Source of the DNA: Flavobacteriales bacterium
GTDB taxonomy: Bacteria; Bacteroidota; Bacteroidia; Flavobacteriales_F; PHOS-HE28
Assembly (NCBI GenBank): GCA_017987115.1
Contig: JAGNUG010000010.1
Span: forward strand, 1 to 57,052
Length of the DNA stretch: 57,052 nucleotides
Direction: 5' to 3'
Part shown: positions 7,872-16,300 of the stretch, one piece after another
Numbering within the stretch: the first letter of the stretch is position 1
Layout: the number at the start of each line of letters is the position of its first letter
Translations under genes and position numbers: made by a program
The notes under the pieces: model-generated
Seen by the model: the letters and a program-made list of their open reading frames with translations, nothing else
Told to the model about the DNA's origin: nothing
Databases searched by the model: none

Positions 7872-8046
7872 TGTGGGGAGGGTGTGTGATAGTGACGATA
7901 CAAATGTCCGGCAGAGCCCCCTCCGCTACAATACCCACATGTGGGGAAACTGGGTTCCAAGGGCTCATAAAGAACACCACGACTGGTCCTGAAGATCTCC
8001 ATACGGCTATTCTCAACTTCGATCACCATCTTCACGCCTTCGTACC

Positions 8047-9846
8047 ATGCGATCGATCATGCGCTCTCGTTCTTGGCTTGCAATCCTCACGGTGATGATC
8101 TGCACCGTGGTCCTATCGGTGAACGGGCTGTGGATCGGCGAGAACGGCGATGGGTGGAAGGACACCATCCGCAGTGATGCAAAGGGTTACTATAGCTACC
8201 TGACGTCAACGTTTTTGCGGAACGACCTTGGCCATGAGCCGCCCGCATACGAATACGTGCAGCACACACCCAACGGCACCTTGAACAAATATTTCTGCGG
8301 TACGGCGATCGCCATGGCGCCGTGGTACGCTGTTGGTCATGGGCTGGCGTTGCTGGATGCTACCGCTCCGCGCGATGGCTACAGTGCGTATGAGATGAAG
8401 GCGATCAGCTTCGGGGGCTGGGTGTATTACCTGCTAGGCCTGTTGGCCTTGCGCGCGGTGTTCCTGCGCTTGGGTGTACGCGATGGGGTCATTGCTTGGC
8501 TGATCCTTGGTCTCGGATCCGCCACACCGCTGCTCCAATACGTGGCCATACAGCCGGGGTGGTCCCATGTGTATTCGTTCTGCGCCATCAGTGTGTTCCT
8601 GCTGTTGGTGCACAAGTTGGCCAGTGGTGATGCGCTGCGTTGGGCCTTGCCCGCAGCCGCACTTTTCGGACTGATCATTTTGATACGACCCGTGAACGGT
8701 TTGGTGCTGCTAGCCGTACCTATAGTGGCCGGGTCGAATACGGGAATGCTCATTGCACGGTTGGTGCAACGTTGGCACATCTTGTTGCTTTCCGCACTGA
8801 TCGTGTTGCTGATCGTCGGTCTGCAATCCGCTCTCTGGCATGCGCAGACCGGAAGTTGGTTCGAATGGGGGTACCGTAATGAAGGGTTCTATTGGGATAG
8901 GCCGATGGTCTACGAAGTACTGATCGGGGTCCGGCGCGGGTTATTCGTTTGGTCGCCGTTCCTGTTGCTGGCGGCTGGTCCGGCGTTCCTGTTGTGGCGC
9001 ATGGATCGCACCCGATCGGGGTTCACAGTGTTGTATTGGATCGTCAATACCTACGTGATCAGTTGCTGGTGGATCTGGTATTACGGCAGTGGCTTCGCTA
9101 GTCGGGTGTACATCGATCACTACCCCATTCTCTTGATCTCCGCTGCACTGGTCCTGCAACACGCTGCACCACGTTGGTGGACCGCTGCACGGGTTTTCAT
9201 TCTGACCTTCATCGGACTGTTCCTCTTTCAATATTGGCAATACCGGAACGACATCATCCACCATGAACACATGGATGCGGAGAAGTACGCGTACACTTTT
9301 CTGAAGACCGATGACGCTTACCGCTTCAGCCTTGGCGGTCGCTTTGAAGAAGCGCCGTACCACCCCAATGGGATGGAGCTTGTACTAACCGAATGCACCG
9401 ACCTGGAACGGCCCGCGCGCTATTGGACAGGGGGACACCTCGAGCGGATGGACCACGCGTTCAGCGGAGACAGTGTTTGCGTATTCGATGTCCACCGGGA
9501 TTATGGAACATCCTTTACTGCGCCGGCCGGTACCATTCCGCCCGGTCGTGAAATTTATCTGAAGGTCGGCTTCATGCGCTATGAGGTCCTGGCCGGTGAA
9601 GCATCCAAAGCGCTTTGTGTGACCAGTGTTTCCCATGCAGATGGTTCACAGGGCTATTACAATTCGTTCCGCATGGAGCCCATGACCGGCCTCACGGACA
9701 GTACCTGGAAAGCACTGGACCTGCGGATACCTGTCCCCGAATTGCAGGAGGGTGATGCGCTCCATTTCTACATCTGGAACCAGAACGGAGAAGGGCGTTT
9801 TCAGATCGACGACCTGATGATGCGTGTTTACGCCGTGCGTCCGTGA
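8047..9846 (+). CDS. polytopic membrane protein, GT-C glycosyltransferase-like
   Basis: 599 residues. Roughly the first 400 carry about ten transmembrane segments, and the last 180 or so form a soluble, beta-rich domain. The first extracytoplasmic loop holds acidic residues in WKDTIRSDAKGYYSYLTS, similar in placement to the Asp-containing loop of GT-C enzymes such as ArnT/PMT that use lipid-linked sugars. The C-terminal region may be a carbohydrate-binding-like sandwich. The substrate is unknown. An alternative ATG lies at 8059. A hairpin follows the stop. Confidence 0.65.
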   Translation: MRSIMRSRSWLAILTVMICTVVLSVNGLWIGENGDGWKDTIRSDAKGYYSYLTSTFLRNDLGHEPPAYEYVQHTPNGTLNKYFCGTAIAMAPWYAVGHGLALLDATAPRDGYSAYEMKAISFGGWVYYLLGLLALRAVFLRLGVRDGVIAWLILGLGSATPLLQYVAIQPGWSHVYSFCAISVFLLLVHKLASGDALRWALPAAALFGLIILIRPVNGLVLLAVPIVAGSNTGMLIARLVQRWHILLLSALIVLLIVGLQSALWHAQTGSWFEWGYRNEGFYWDRPMVYEVLIGVRRGLFVWSPFLLLAAGPAFLLWRMDRTRSGFTVLYWIVNTYVISCWWIWYYGSGFASRVYIDHYPILLISAALVLQHAAPRWWTAARVFILTFIGLFLFQYWQYRNDIIHHEHMDAEKYAYTFLKTDDAYRFSLGGRFEEAPYHPNGMELVLTECTDLERPARYWTGGHLERMDHAFSGDSVCVFDVHRDYGTSFTAPAGTIPPGREIYLKVGFMRYEVLAGEASKALCVTSVSHADGSQGYYNSFRMEPMTGLTDSTWKALDLRIPVPELQEGDALHFYIWNQNGEGRFQIDDLMMRVYAVRP

Positions 9847-9850
9847 TACA

Positions 9851-9879
9851 GGCAATGCACACTGCTTCGTGTGCATGCC
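9851..9879 (+). terminator. hairpin after the GT-C-like gene
   Basis: GGCAATGCACAC and GTGTGCATGCC pair with a single bulged A around a TGCTTC loop. No T-run follows, so termination is inferred from position between the gene stop and the opposing tRNA. Confidence 0.5.
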
Positions 9880-9893
9880 GCATCGGAATGGTG

Positions 9894-9966
9894 TGGGCCC
9901 AGCAGGACTTGAACCTGCGACCAAGGGATTATGAGTCCCCTGCTCTGACCACTGAGCTATGGGCCC
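9894..9966 (-). tRNA. tRNA-Ile2 (anticodon CAU, lysidine type)
   Basis: The cloverleaf reads on the minus strand: acceptor GGGCCCA/TGGGCCC, D arm GCTC...GAGC, anticodon stem GGGGA/TCCCT with loop CTCATAA, T arm GCAGG-TTCAAGT-CCTGC, discriminator A; CCA is not encoded. Anticodon CAT could mean Met or Ile2. The body (AGAGCAGG.GACTCATAATC.CTTGGTCGC) matches E. coli tRNA-Ile2 much better than elongator tRNA-Met. It would therefore be modified by TilS to read AUA. Confidence 0.93.
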
Positions 9967-9979
9967 GAATTCAGGGCCG

Positions 9980-10000
9980 CAAAAGTAGGCGCTATTTTCG
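9980..10000. promoter_or_regulatory. divergent -7 boxes for tRNA-Ile2 and the HAD gene
   Basis: The minus strand has TACTTTTG at 9980-9987, a perfect TAnnTTTG match. A T-rich TTTC lies about 19 nt upstream at the -33 position, and the tRNA 5' end is 14 nt downstream. The plus strand has TATTTTCG at 9993-10000, 12 nt before the HAD ATG. The tRNA anchors the -7 motif in this genome independently of protein start calls. Confidence 0.7.
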
Positions 10001-10012
10001 CCCGTTGAAAAA

Positions 10013-10651
10013 ATGAAGTACGAAACCATCCTTCTGGACCTCGGCGGCGTGTTGATCGATGTGGATTACCACGCTGCTGCCAACGCATTCAAGGCCTTGG
10101 GATACACGGATTTCGAATCGCTTTACAGCAAGGCACAACAGGACCATTTGTTCGATGGTTTCGAGACCGGGGAACTGAGCCCTGCGGCATTCCGCGACCG
10201 GATCCGCCAGCTCCATTCCTCCGGACTCACCGATGCACAGATCGATCAATGCTGGAACGCCATGTTGGGTTCCATACCAGCTGAACGCTTAACGCTTGTT
10301 GCCCGATTGAAGGAACACTACCAAGTGCTGTTATTGAGCAATACCAATGCGATCCACGTACCCGCCTTTGAAGCGATCATAGCGCGAGAGAACGGCATTG
10401 CCGATTTCAAGAGCCTGTTCCACGGTGCATACTACAGTTGTGAAATGCAGTTGCGGAAACCGAATGCCGATGCGTTCCGTTTTGTGCTGGAAGCACACGG
10501 CGCGGACCCTGAACGGACGTTGTTCATTGATGACTCGTTCCACCATGTGGAGGGTGCGCGTAAGGCAGGACTGCATGCAGAGTTCCTGGACCTTGGGAAG
10601 GAGGATATTATCGGATTGGTTGCGCGATTGGGTTTGGTTGTGTCGCCTTAG
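10013..10651 (+). CDS. HAD-family hydrolase (subfamily IA, YihX-like)
   Basis: 212 residues, cytoplasmic. The four HAD motifs are present: LLDLGGVLIDVD with the nucleophile Asp, LLSNTN (motif II Ser), the Lys in LRKPNADAF (motif III) and FIDDS (motif IV). The usual second Asp of DxD is Gly (DLG), as in YihX-like members. A helical cap (about residues 20-85) indicates subfamily IA. It probably dephosphorylates a sugar or nucleotide phosphate; the substrate cannot be read from sequence. Confidence 0.88.
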   Translation: MKYETILLDLGGVLIDVDYHAAANAFKALGYTDFESLYSKAQQDHLFDGFETGELSPAAFRDRIRQLHSSGLTDAQIDQCWNAMLGSIPAERLTLVARLKEHYQVLLLSNTNAIHVPAFEAIIARENGIADFKSLFHGAYYSCEMQLRKPNADAFRFVLEAHGADPERTLFIDDSFHHVEGARKAGLHAEFLDLGKEDIIGLVARLGLVVSP

Positions 10652-10671
10652 GCTAGGAATATCAACGAATT

Positions 10672-10758
10672 GCGCGTAGCCACAGGCAACGCGCTGTTGG
10701 TGTCCGTTATGCCGGTCGGACCATGATCCGACCCTACGGAATTGCCTGTGGCAATTCC
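10672..10758. repeat. cluster of three palindromes between convergent genes
   Basis: GCGCGTAGCC-ACA-GGCAACGCGC is at 10672-10694, GGTCGGA...TCCGACC at 10714-10733, and GGAATTGCC-TGT-GGCAATTCC at 10738-10758. The first resembles the palindromes at 2067-2119. The third lies inside the last codons of the epimerase gene. They may act as a bidirectional terminator or be REP-like repeats. Confidence 0.65.
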
Positions 10759-11147
10759 TGGCACAATTCCACCAACACGCCACCTGCGCTTTTCGGGTGG
10801 ATGAAACACACCAATTTATTGTCCGCACCTCGCTTGGGTTCTTCGTTCAATAGGGTGAATCCTTCTGCCTTCAGCCGCGCCATTTCCTTGCGGATATCGG
10901 CCACTTCATAGGCAATGTGATGGATGCCCTCTCCGCGTTTTTCAATGGCCTTTGCGATCGGGCCATCGTCCTTGGTGCTTTCCAATAGCTCGATCTTGTT
11001 CGGACCTACTTGGAAGAACGAGGTGATCACACCTTCGCTCTCTACAGCCTCCCGTTTGTAGCTCGGTGTGCCCAGCAGCTTCGCATAAAGTTCTTCCGCC
11101 TTTTCAAGGTCTTTAACGGCTATGCCGATGTGTTCTATCCGGATCAT
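10734..11147 (-). CDS. mce: methylmalonyl-CoA epimerase
   Basis: 137 residues from the ATG at 11147, which begins MIRIEHIGIAVKDLEKA; the frame is open upstream but homologues start here. It is a vicinal-oxygen-chelate fold enzyme converting (S)- and (R)-methylmalonyl-CoA, in propionate or succinate/propionyl-CoA metabolism. The visible metal ligands are the His in HIGIAV, the Glu in IELLEST, the His in GIHHIAYEV and the Glu in VLVELCQ. The mutase genes are not in this window. Its 3' end overlaps a palindrome cluster. Confidence 0.93.
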   Translation of the reverse strand: MIRIEHIGIAVKDLEKAEELYAKLLGTPSYKREAVESEGVITSFFQVGPNKIELLESTKDDGPIAKAIEKRGEGIHHIAYEVADIRKEMARLKAEGFTLLNEEPKRGADNKLVCFIHPKSAGGVLVELCQELPQAIP

Positions 11148-11184
11148 GTGGAAGCTCGGTGGTGATTGAACTGCACGATACAAC

Positions 11185-11209
11185 GAAGCCTCCCGGTAAG
11201 AGAGGCTTC
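11185..11209 (-). terminator. hairpin terminator
   Basis: GAAGCCTC and GAGGCTTC form a perfect 8-bp stem with a 9-nt loop, just after the stop of the minus-strand gene at 11230-12018. A T-run is weak. Confidence 0.6.
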
Positions 11210-11229
11210 AACTGTGTTGTGAACGGTGA

Positions 11230-12018
11230 TCACTTCTTGGTGAAGGTCTCGCCGGTCTTGTTATCGTAGTTGAGGTAATACATATCCCGTTTCAACGTGC
11301 TTACATCAACGGTGGTATCATACCCACGTTTTACAATGTTGCCATACTGATCGTAGATCTCGAACAAGGTCGGCGCACTGAATGTGATCACATCCTTTGG
11401 CTTAAGCGGCGACCAGGTAACCGGTAAAACACTTGGGTCCGTGTAGTTCACACCTTCGCTGAAACGAGCGCGTTTAGTAAGGTCGGTCTGTTTAACACGG
11501 AACGTGTTCTCGCCTGAATGCGGCGTTACTTTGAATGTGTAGACATTCTCACCCGGCTTGCCAACGCCCATCACTTCGCCCACTTTCACCCATTTGTTCC
11601 AGCGCTTCTGCTCAACGATATAAGGAAGCTCACCGGTCTCATTGGCGGTGGTCCATGTGTATGTGCCATCACTTCCGATCGATTGCTTGACCATATCGAA
11701 GGTGCTCTTGGGCTTCAACACTTCAGGATTCAGAACAACCGGTGTGCAGCCATCCTTGTGCTTGACCTTGATCACCACTTTATCGCCCAACTTCAATCCG
11801 AAGTTGTTCATATCCACCTCAAAAGCGCTGCTGTTGATCTCGTCCGTAGCGATCTGTTCGTTCACTGTTACCTCGAATACACAAAAACCGACACCAGCTT
11901 CGGAGAACGGGTTCTGTACGAACAGGTTCTTACCTTGGAAGTTTCCTTCAAGAACAAGTACACCGGCAAAGCTTGGTAGACCAAGTAGAGCGACAAGCAA
12001 AAGATGAAATAGACGCAT
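11230..12018 (-). CDS. secreted protein with T9SS-tail-like C-terminus
   Basis: 262 residues. The signal peptide MRLFHLLLVALLGLPSFAG is followed by beta-strand-rich sequence. The C-terminal 50 or so residues (FEIYDQYGNIVKRGYDTTVDVSTLKRDMYYLNYDNK) follow the strand order of a T9SS type A sorting domain, though shorter and without the usual conserved start. It may be a surface or periplasmic structural protein; no enzymatic motif is visible. A possible -7 box TATCCTTG is at 12042-12049 on the minus strand. Confidence 0.65.
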   Translation of the reverse strand: MRLFHLLLVALLGLPSFAGVLVLEGNFQGKNLFVQNPFSEAGVGFCVFEVTVNEQIATDEINSSAFEVDMNNFGLKLGDKVVIKVKHKDGCTPVVLNPEVLKPKSTFDMVKQSIGSDGTYTWTTANETGELPYIVEQKRWNKWVKVGEVMGVGKPGENVYTFKVTPHSGENTFRVKQTDLTKRARFSEGVNYTDPSVLPVTWSPLKPKDVITFSAPTLFEIYDQYGNIVKRGYDTTVDVSTLKRDMYYLNYDNKTGETFTKK

Positions 12019-12137
12019 AGGGAGTTCTTCTAAACTAACTGCAAGGATACGGGATCCGGAGCATTTTTGCCAATGCTTTTATTGAGACCCGTTCCAGAAG
12101 ATGCACGTTCGTGATGACCCGGCAGTGGAACAGCCCG

Positions 12138-12749
12138 TTATTCATGGAACAACTTAACGCCTGCTAACACTTTGATATCAAGGTGATTACCAGAGGGTGG
12201 AACCGGGCAGGAATACTTGGCATTATAAGCGCAATACGGGTTATACGCCCGGTTGAAGTCCAAGGCCACATTTTTTTCAAAAGGGCCTTCCAGATCTATG
12301 TACCGTCCCCCTCCATACGTTTCGTCCCCATTCGTGAGATCCGTGAACGGTACGAAGTAGTAATTGGCGTATTCCTCCTGCTTGCCCAATTCCACGTTCC
12401 GGTATGCGGTCAACTTGTACTTCTTACCGTTGATCTTGAAGGAAAGACGCCCGACCGATTGGTAGATCGGCACCCGATCCGTGGAGGTTTTCATGCCGAA
12501 CTCCTTGCCTTGTTTGGCCTTGAACTGGGCAGTGACCGCAAACGCGCTGTTAGGCTCAAAGCGCTCAAGCTCCGTAAAGTGTGACCGGTCCTCATCCAAC
12601 AAAGGTGAGTGCATGGGGTCACTGTACTCCGCATTGATCTCTTCCCAATATGCTTTAAGGCCACTAAGCCATTGTTCGTTGCTGGCCTGCGCTTGCGCGT
12701 TGAGCAGCTGACCAACGAAAAGCGCAGCTATGAGCGCCCGTAACATCAT
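12138..12749 (-). CDS. DUF1684-family exported protein
   Basis: 203 residues with signal peptide MMLRALIAALFVGQLLNAQA. The C-terminal motif DFNRAYNPYCAYNAKYSCP, followed by NHLDIKVLAG, is the hallmark of DUF1684 proteins, common in Bacteroidota. The family's molecular function is unknown to me. It overlaps the upstream lipoprotein gene by 4 nt (ATGA), so the two are probably translated together. Confidence 0.85.
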   Translation of the reverse strand: MMLRALIAALFVGQLLNAQAQASNEQWLSGLKAYWEEINAEYSDPMHSPLLDEDRSHFTELERFEPNSAFAVTAQFKAKQGKEFGMKTSTDRVPIYQSVGRLSFKINGKKYKLTAYRNVELGKQEEYANYYFVPFTDLTNGDETYGGGRYIDLEGPFEKNVALDFNRAYNPYCAYNAKYSCPVPPSGNHLDIKVLAGVKLFHE

Positions 12750-13267
12750 GCTGGGGTCTTGGTACTTACTGCGTTGCTCATACGGGCCACATCGGCTTCG
12801 TTGAAGCGCCCTTGATCCGCATCGCGGACAATGAACGTACGCTCACCTACCGTTACTACCTGTTGGAAATGGATGAAGACCAGATCATCGTCCGGAAATT
12901 GGCTTTTGTAGACGATCTTCTCCGGGGTTTCTTCCAGTATGGTATTCTGTTGAAGCATGCTGCGTTCCAGGTCCGACTTCAGCCGATCCATATCCGCAGG
13001 TTCCTCCGAAATTGTAAGTTCGAAATGCTCGCCACCGGATACTTCCATCCGCCCGAACTCCTCATTCCATCTGACTATCGGGGTATCCACACCTAGCGTT
13101 GCCGGATCGCCCAGATCCACGATCAGTGGCATGTCATACTTACCCAGGTCCACGATCAGCCCTTGCGCTTTTTCTTCGGCTTGGGCCTGGCCATCGGCAA
13201 CATCCTTTTTCCCATCACCACAAGCCCCGAACAGAACCAAGGAGAGGATCAGTAAACTGTGCTTCAT
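12746..13267 (-). CDS. putative lipoprotein of unknown function
   Basis: 173 residues from ATG at 13267. MKHSLLILSLVLFGACGDGKK is a lipoprotein signal (lipobox FGAC) followed by a charged linker. The remainder is a small alpha/beta domain without recognised motifs. It is the first gene of a two-gene unit, with a 4-nt overlap into the DUF1684 gene. The frame extends 18 codons upstream, but the signal peptide fixes the start. Confidence 0.75.
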   Translation of the reverse strand: MKHSLLILSLVLFGACGDGKKDVADGQAQAEEKAQGLIVDLGKYDMPLIVDLGDPATLGVDTPIVRWNEEFGRMEVSGGEHFELTISEEPADMDRLKSDLERSMLQQNTILEETPEKIVYKSQFPDDDLVFIHFQQVVTVGERTFIVRDADQGRFNEADVARMSNAVSTKTPA

Positions 13268-13339
13268 AATGGCGAATATAACGCCAAATCGCACAATACT
13301 ATACCCCTTGAGCTTGTTCAAGACCTCATGAACAGGCTT

Positions 13340-16300
13340 TTACGGCAATTGCTCTGCACGGCTATTGGTAGGAACCGTACCTCCGATGTTCTCAAGGATG
13401 ATATCACGGTCGTTATTGGTACCGGTATACCGGGCAACACCATCCATGTTCACATCCTCCAAGTGATAGCCTGCCGCAGTGTTGGTGGGTACAACTCCCC
13501 CGATCAAGGTCAGAATGGGGTCGCGGTCATTGCCCTGACCGGTGTACAATACCTCATCATCCACAACTACGTTACCTGCCCACAGGACATTCTTACCACC
13601 AAGGACCAATTGTGCTTCCGTTCCAAAGGTTGTAACCGTGCTGAAGTCCAACGAGGTGGTGGTTGCGGATAAGGACACAGGAGCTGCCGCCATACACGCC
13701 AAATGGTTCCGGTGACGGACCGCCACGTAATAATTCGCCGTCGCAACAGGAAATGAAACAGGCGAAACACCATCCACATCAACAATGTCTCCATCGCGTT
13801 GGATCAGTGCTGATCGCGTAGCTATTACTTGCGCGGAATTACTTCCGGAACGAAGCTCCAATAGCACCCAATCAACGATCGCATCATTACCTGTAACGCC
13901 AAGGACACCGCTTGTCGTGGTTTCACCACCGCCAAGTACCTGAAGGAAATCCGGGAGGGTGTATGGTTCATTCAAAGGCACCAGCGATGCTGCACGCAGG
14001 TCATCGTTCATAAGGCCGGTTCCTTCCACATAAGGTCCTTGTAGAAACGCTTTGGCAGAAATTAGTACTTGTTGCGTAGCAGAACCATCGAATTGAATAT
14101 CGTCAATGGCCATGTCGCTAGCAAAACCGTTTCCGGTGACCCCTCGGAAACGAACTCGAATGGTGCTGCCAACAAAGGGGTCCAGGTCCACTGTACCCTG
14201 TATCCAATTACTGCCTTGCGCCCCTGAGATGCTGAACACTCCATTGGTCCATGAGGATCCATTCCATACATCAACATTCAAGGTACCCATGTTCGCGCCG
14301 AGCATGTTATACCAGAAGGTCATGTTCGCCGTGGTAAGCCCAGAAAGGTCAATGCAAGGGCCAATAAGTTCGGCTACCTTGGATGGATTGCCGGAATTGC
14401 TCGCTTCCGTGTATAGGTAGAACCCACTTCCCGTGGTATGGTCACCGGAAGGTCCTGTGTTGCTCGATGCCGTTGATCCCGACAAGCGGGTCCAATCCAT
14501 ATCATCGCCGAAGTTCTGAAGCCATTCTCCCAAGCCGCTTTCGAAATCCTCGGCGTAAGGGAACGTAGTCACACAACCTCCACCCACACAAAAATTGACG
14601 GTGACCGTATTCGCAAAGCTGCCCGCATACGCTAAAGGCGCGACACCATCCAGCACAGCAATGTATCCATTACCGTATGCACAGCACAAGCCATCATTGG
14701 CCGAATCGTTCGCTGTAAGGTCGTAACATCCCGCTGGAAGACAGAGTTGTATATCAGGTTGTGGGTATTCCCCATTCGTCCCGACCGTCGTGTAAGGTCC
14801 TCCGCTCGCTACGGTGTTCTGCGATGCGTCCTTAATGGTCCATGTCGTTTCCGCACCATACCGGTCCAACGTTATCTGAACCGTTACAGGTTGACAGTCC
14901 GAAGTGGTATATGACCATGTTGCACTCGGAGTTGCCGTTGCACAGGTGTTCACCGCCCGAACATTCCAATAGTACGTGGTGTTCGGTGCATTGGCCGTTG
15001 TAGGTTGATACGACGTTCCGACAACGCCTGACCCTGTTTCAAGAACCGTGGTCATTGCCGCATTCGATCCTAAGGTAACCGTGTAGGTTTCCGCGTTCGG
15101 GTCGGCGTTCCACGTAAGCGGGCCGGTTGCTGCAGGTTCTCCATTCGCAGGTGCCAACAACGTTACTTGACCTGGTGACCCCAGAACAGAAAGCGTCAGA
15201 GGCAAGCTACGCGGGCCACTTGCGCTGGTGGCATTCAACGTGATCGCATACGTACCGGGGGTTACGGCTGCAGTATTCGAAATAGTCAGTGTAGTGCTAC
15301 CCCCTGGAGTTACCGGGTTCGTACTGAAGGTTGCATTTGCTCCCGTAGGAAGTGCGCTGGTGCTGAGCGTAACGGGGTTGGTGTAACCAAGCAAGGAGCC
15401 GATCTGCACGGCATATGTTGCATTGCTCGGCTGGCATGCCGAGGCCGTAGCGTCGGTCACGTTCAGCGAATAATCCGGACTGGATGCGGAGATCGTGAAG
15501 TTCGTGTTCGACATATCGTAGAAGATGTTGTTCGCGCCTTCGATCTTGATACGCGCTGTGGTGCTGGGCGAATTCGACAAGGTGACGGTCTGTGTGCCGT
15601 CGTTCGGCGTATTGGCAAGAAGTGTGGTAGGGAAGGTCTGACCGCCATCGGTGGAGAGCAGGATGTTCACGTTCGCACAGCTTACCGGCGAAGCTGTTGT
15701 GTTGGCCACATCCCAAGTGATCGTCTGTGACGACAATGCCGGCCAGGATACTGCCGTGTTGGGTTGCGTAACAAGGAATGGCCCGCTGTTGGAAGCTACG
15801 GTAACCACCATGTTATCCTGATCATTGCACGCGCCATTGTCCAGGTTATCCCTAACGGTCACACGGAAGTTGTACGTACGACCAACACTTGATAGCACTT
15901 CCCAGGTCGGTGAGTTGTTCGCGATCACATCATCCAAATTCGGCATCCAGCGCACGGGTGATGTGGTAGGCAGTTTCGGGACCCATGCTGGACCACCGGT
16001 ATTGGTAGCAACCGGTGGCATGGTCGCAACAGCGTTATCCATCTGCTCCCAACTATAGGTCAGGGTCTGGGAGGTTTGTGCGTCACTGCCGATGGCAGTC
16101 AGTACGAAGGGTGTTGACCTTGGAATGGTCCGGTCAACACCAGCACTCACAGTTGGAGCGGTTTCTCCAATGATGGTCGTTGTTGCCGGGCATGTGCTAC
16201 TTGTCCCGCTGGTCACGTTCGCTGCGATCTCCTGCATACTGTAACCACCGAACATGGCAATGCTGTTGTTCAACGGATTCGGTGCACAAATACCTGCGTA

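Noticed and set aside
9894-9966. Elongator or initiator tRNA-Met
   Set aside because: Anticodon CAU alone would allow it, but the stems and loops match tRNA-Ile2 much better and lack initiator features.
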